From Hyphobacterium indicum (GTDB lineage Bacteria > Pseudomonadota > Alphaproteobacteria > Caulobacterales > Maricaulaceae): 64,000 bases of DNA. The position numbers and the translations under genes are program-made. The stretch spans positions 558,001 to 622,000 of the forward strand of contig NZ_QBDX01000004.1 in assembly GCF_003129605.1 (NCBI RefSeq), read 5' to 3'. The stretch's first letter is position 1, and every line of letters starts with the position of its first letter. This document shows positions 63,806 through 64,000 of this stretch, piece by piece. The notes beneath the pieces were generated by a model. The model was not told the DNA's origin. It searched no databases and saw only the letters and a list, made by a program, of their open reading frames with translations.

Positions 63806-64000
63806 ACCTTCATCTCCTGCATTTCCGCGGCACGTTTCAGATTGCGCGCCAGCTGCACATGACCGGCAATATACTGGTTCGGAACGTCCACACCACGATA
63901 GCCCAGCTCCGCCGCCGCGCGCAGCGTCCAGTAGGGATCGGAGAGATGGGGCCGCGCCAGCGCCACCAGATCGGCCCGGCCCGCAGCGAGAATCGAATTG
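63802..64000 (-). CDS. C-terminal end of a flavin oxidoreductase (2-aminobenzoyl-CoA or salicylyl-CoA type; partial)
   Basis: About 65 residues remain, ending in [20 protein letters not shown]. The strings [20 protein letters not shown] and [14 protein letters not shown] resemble the C-terminus of the Old-Yellow-Enzyme half of bifunctional 2-aminobenzoyl-CoA monooxygenase/reductase and salicylyl-CoA 5-hydroxylase proteins. The N-terminal part lies outside the window, so the monooxygenase half cannot be checked. Confidence 0.6.
   Translation of the reverse strand, partial: NSILAAGRADLVALARPHLSDPYWTLRAAAELGYRGVDVPNQYIAGHVQLARNLKRAAEMQEMKV

Overview
The window reads as a GC-rich alphaproteobacterial chromosome, most likely from the Caulobacterales/Maricaulales side (Hyphomonadaceae-like). 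The evidence is gene content and order seen directly: RcdA (ClpXP adaptor for CtrA turnover), DUF1192, a DUF1013/TrcR-type cell-cycle regulator, COQ9 beside rpsU, efp-suhB, a TamA-TamB pair and two TadE/G-vWA proteins. No rRNA, tRNA, CRISPR array, insertion sequence or prophage was recognised. It is ordinary, tightly packed core chromosome with a few accessory patches.

Layout. 1-4.7 kb: end of a MotA/ExbB-type channel with its OmpA/MotB partner, rpmE, rcdA, DUF1192, a quinone oxidoreductase and trcR. 4.7-12.5 kb: an SDR, a TPR protein, ubiX with two DUF465 proteins, a GGDEF enzyme, purEK, a phosphoesterase, COQ9 and rpsU. 12.5-24 kb: a NatAB-type ABC exporter, DinB, YceI and DksA-like proteins, a methyltransferase, a small protein made of 11-residue SFPD repeats, suhB, efp, an endolysin/holin-like pair, a Sel1 protein, thiE and mltF. 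24-27.2 kb is an accessory, more AT-rich patch: a CPBP protease divergent from a MarR regulator with a clear operator, a decayed small gene between two near-palindromes, a membrane protein, and a 198-bp element with 25-bp terminal inverted repeats. 27.2-35.3 kb: gap-pgk-fba glycolytic operon, rfbC-rfbD, sqdB, a sulfotransferase and argE. 35.4-39.7 kb: tandem TadG-like vWA proteins, a lipoprotein FKBP isomerase and an SRPBCC protein. 39.8-52 kb: an M16 peptidase, a fused oligopeptide ABC ATPase, a four-PAS histidine kinase, a fatty-acid desaturase, a CapD/FlaA1-type dehydratase, a DsrE protein and an MFS transporter. 52.3-58.5 kb: a UrcA-like protein and tamA-tamB. 58.5-64 kb: a CoA-dependent aromatic or aminoaromatic degradation cluster (ligase, thiolase, RidA, acyl-CoA dehydrogenase, enoyl-CoA hydratase and the end of a flavin oxidoreductase).

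The most interesting signals are: (i) rpsU appears to start at ATC; (ii) seven convergent gene pairs share exactly four bases of their stop codons (YTAR); (iii) the SFPD-repeat protein, which may be a deeply knotted beta protein; (iv) an in-frame, coding-like 39-codon tail after the mltF TGA that ends in the same YTAR arrangement; (v) the inverted-repeat element downstream of fba; (vi) the frameshifted small gene bracketed by two matching operator-like sites. All product names come from motif and family recognition by eye; no database search was run.
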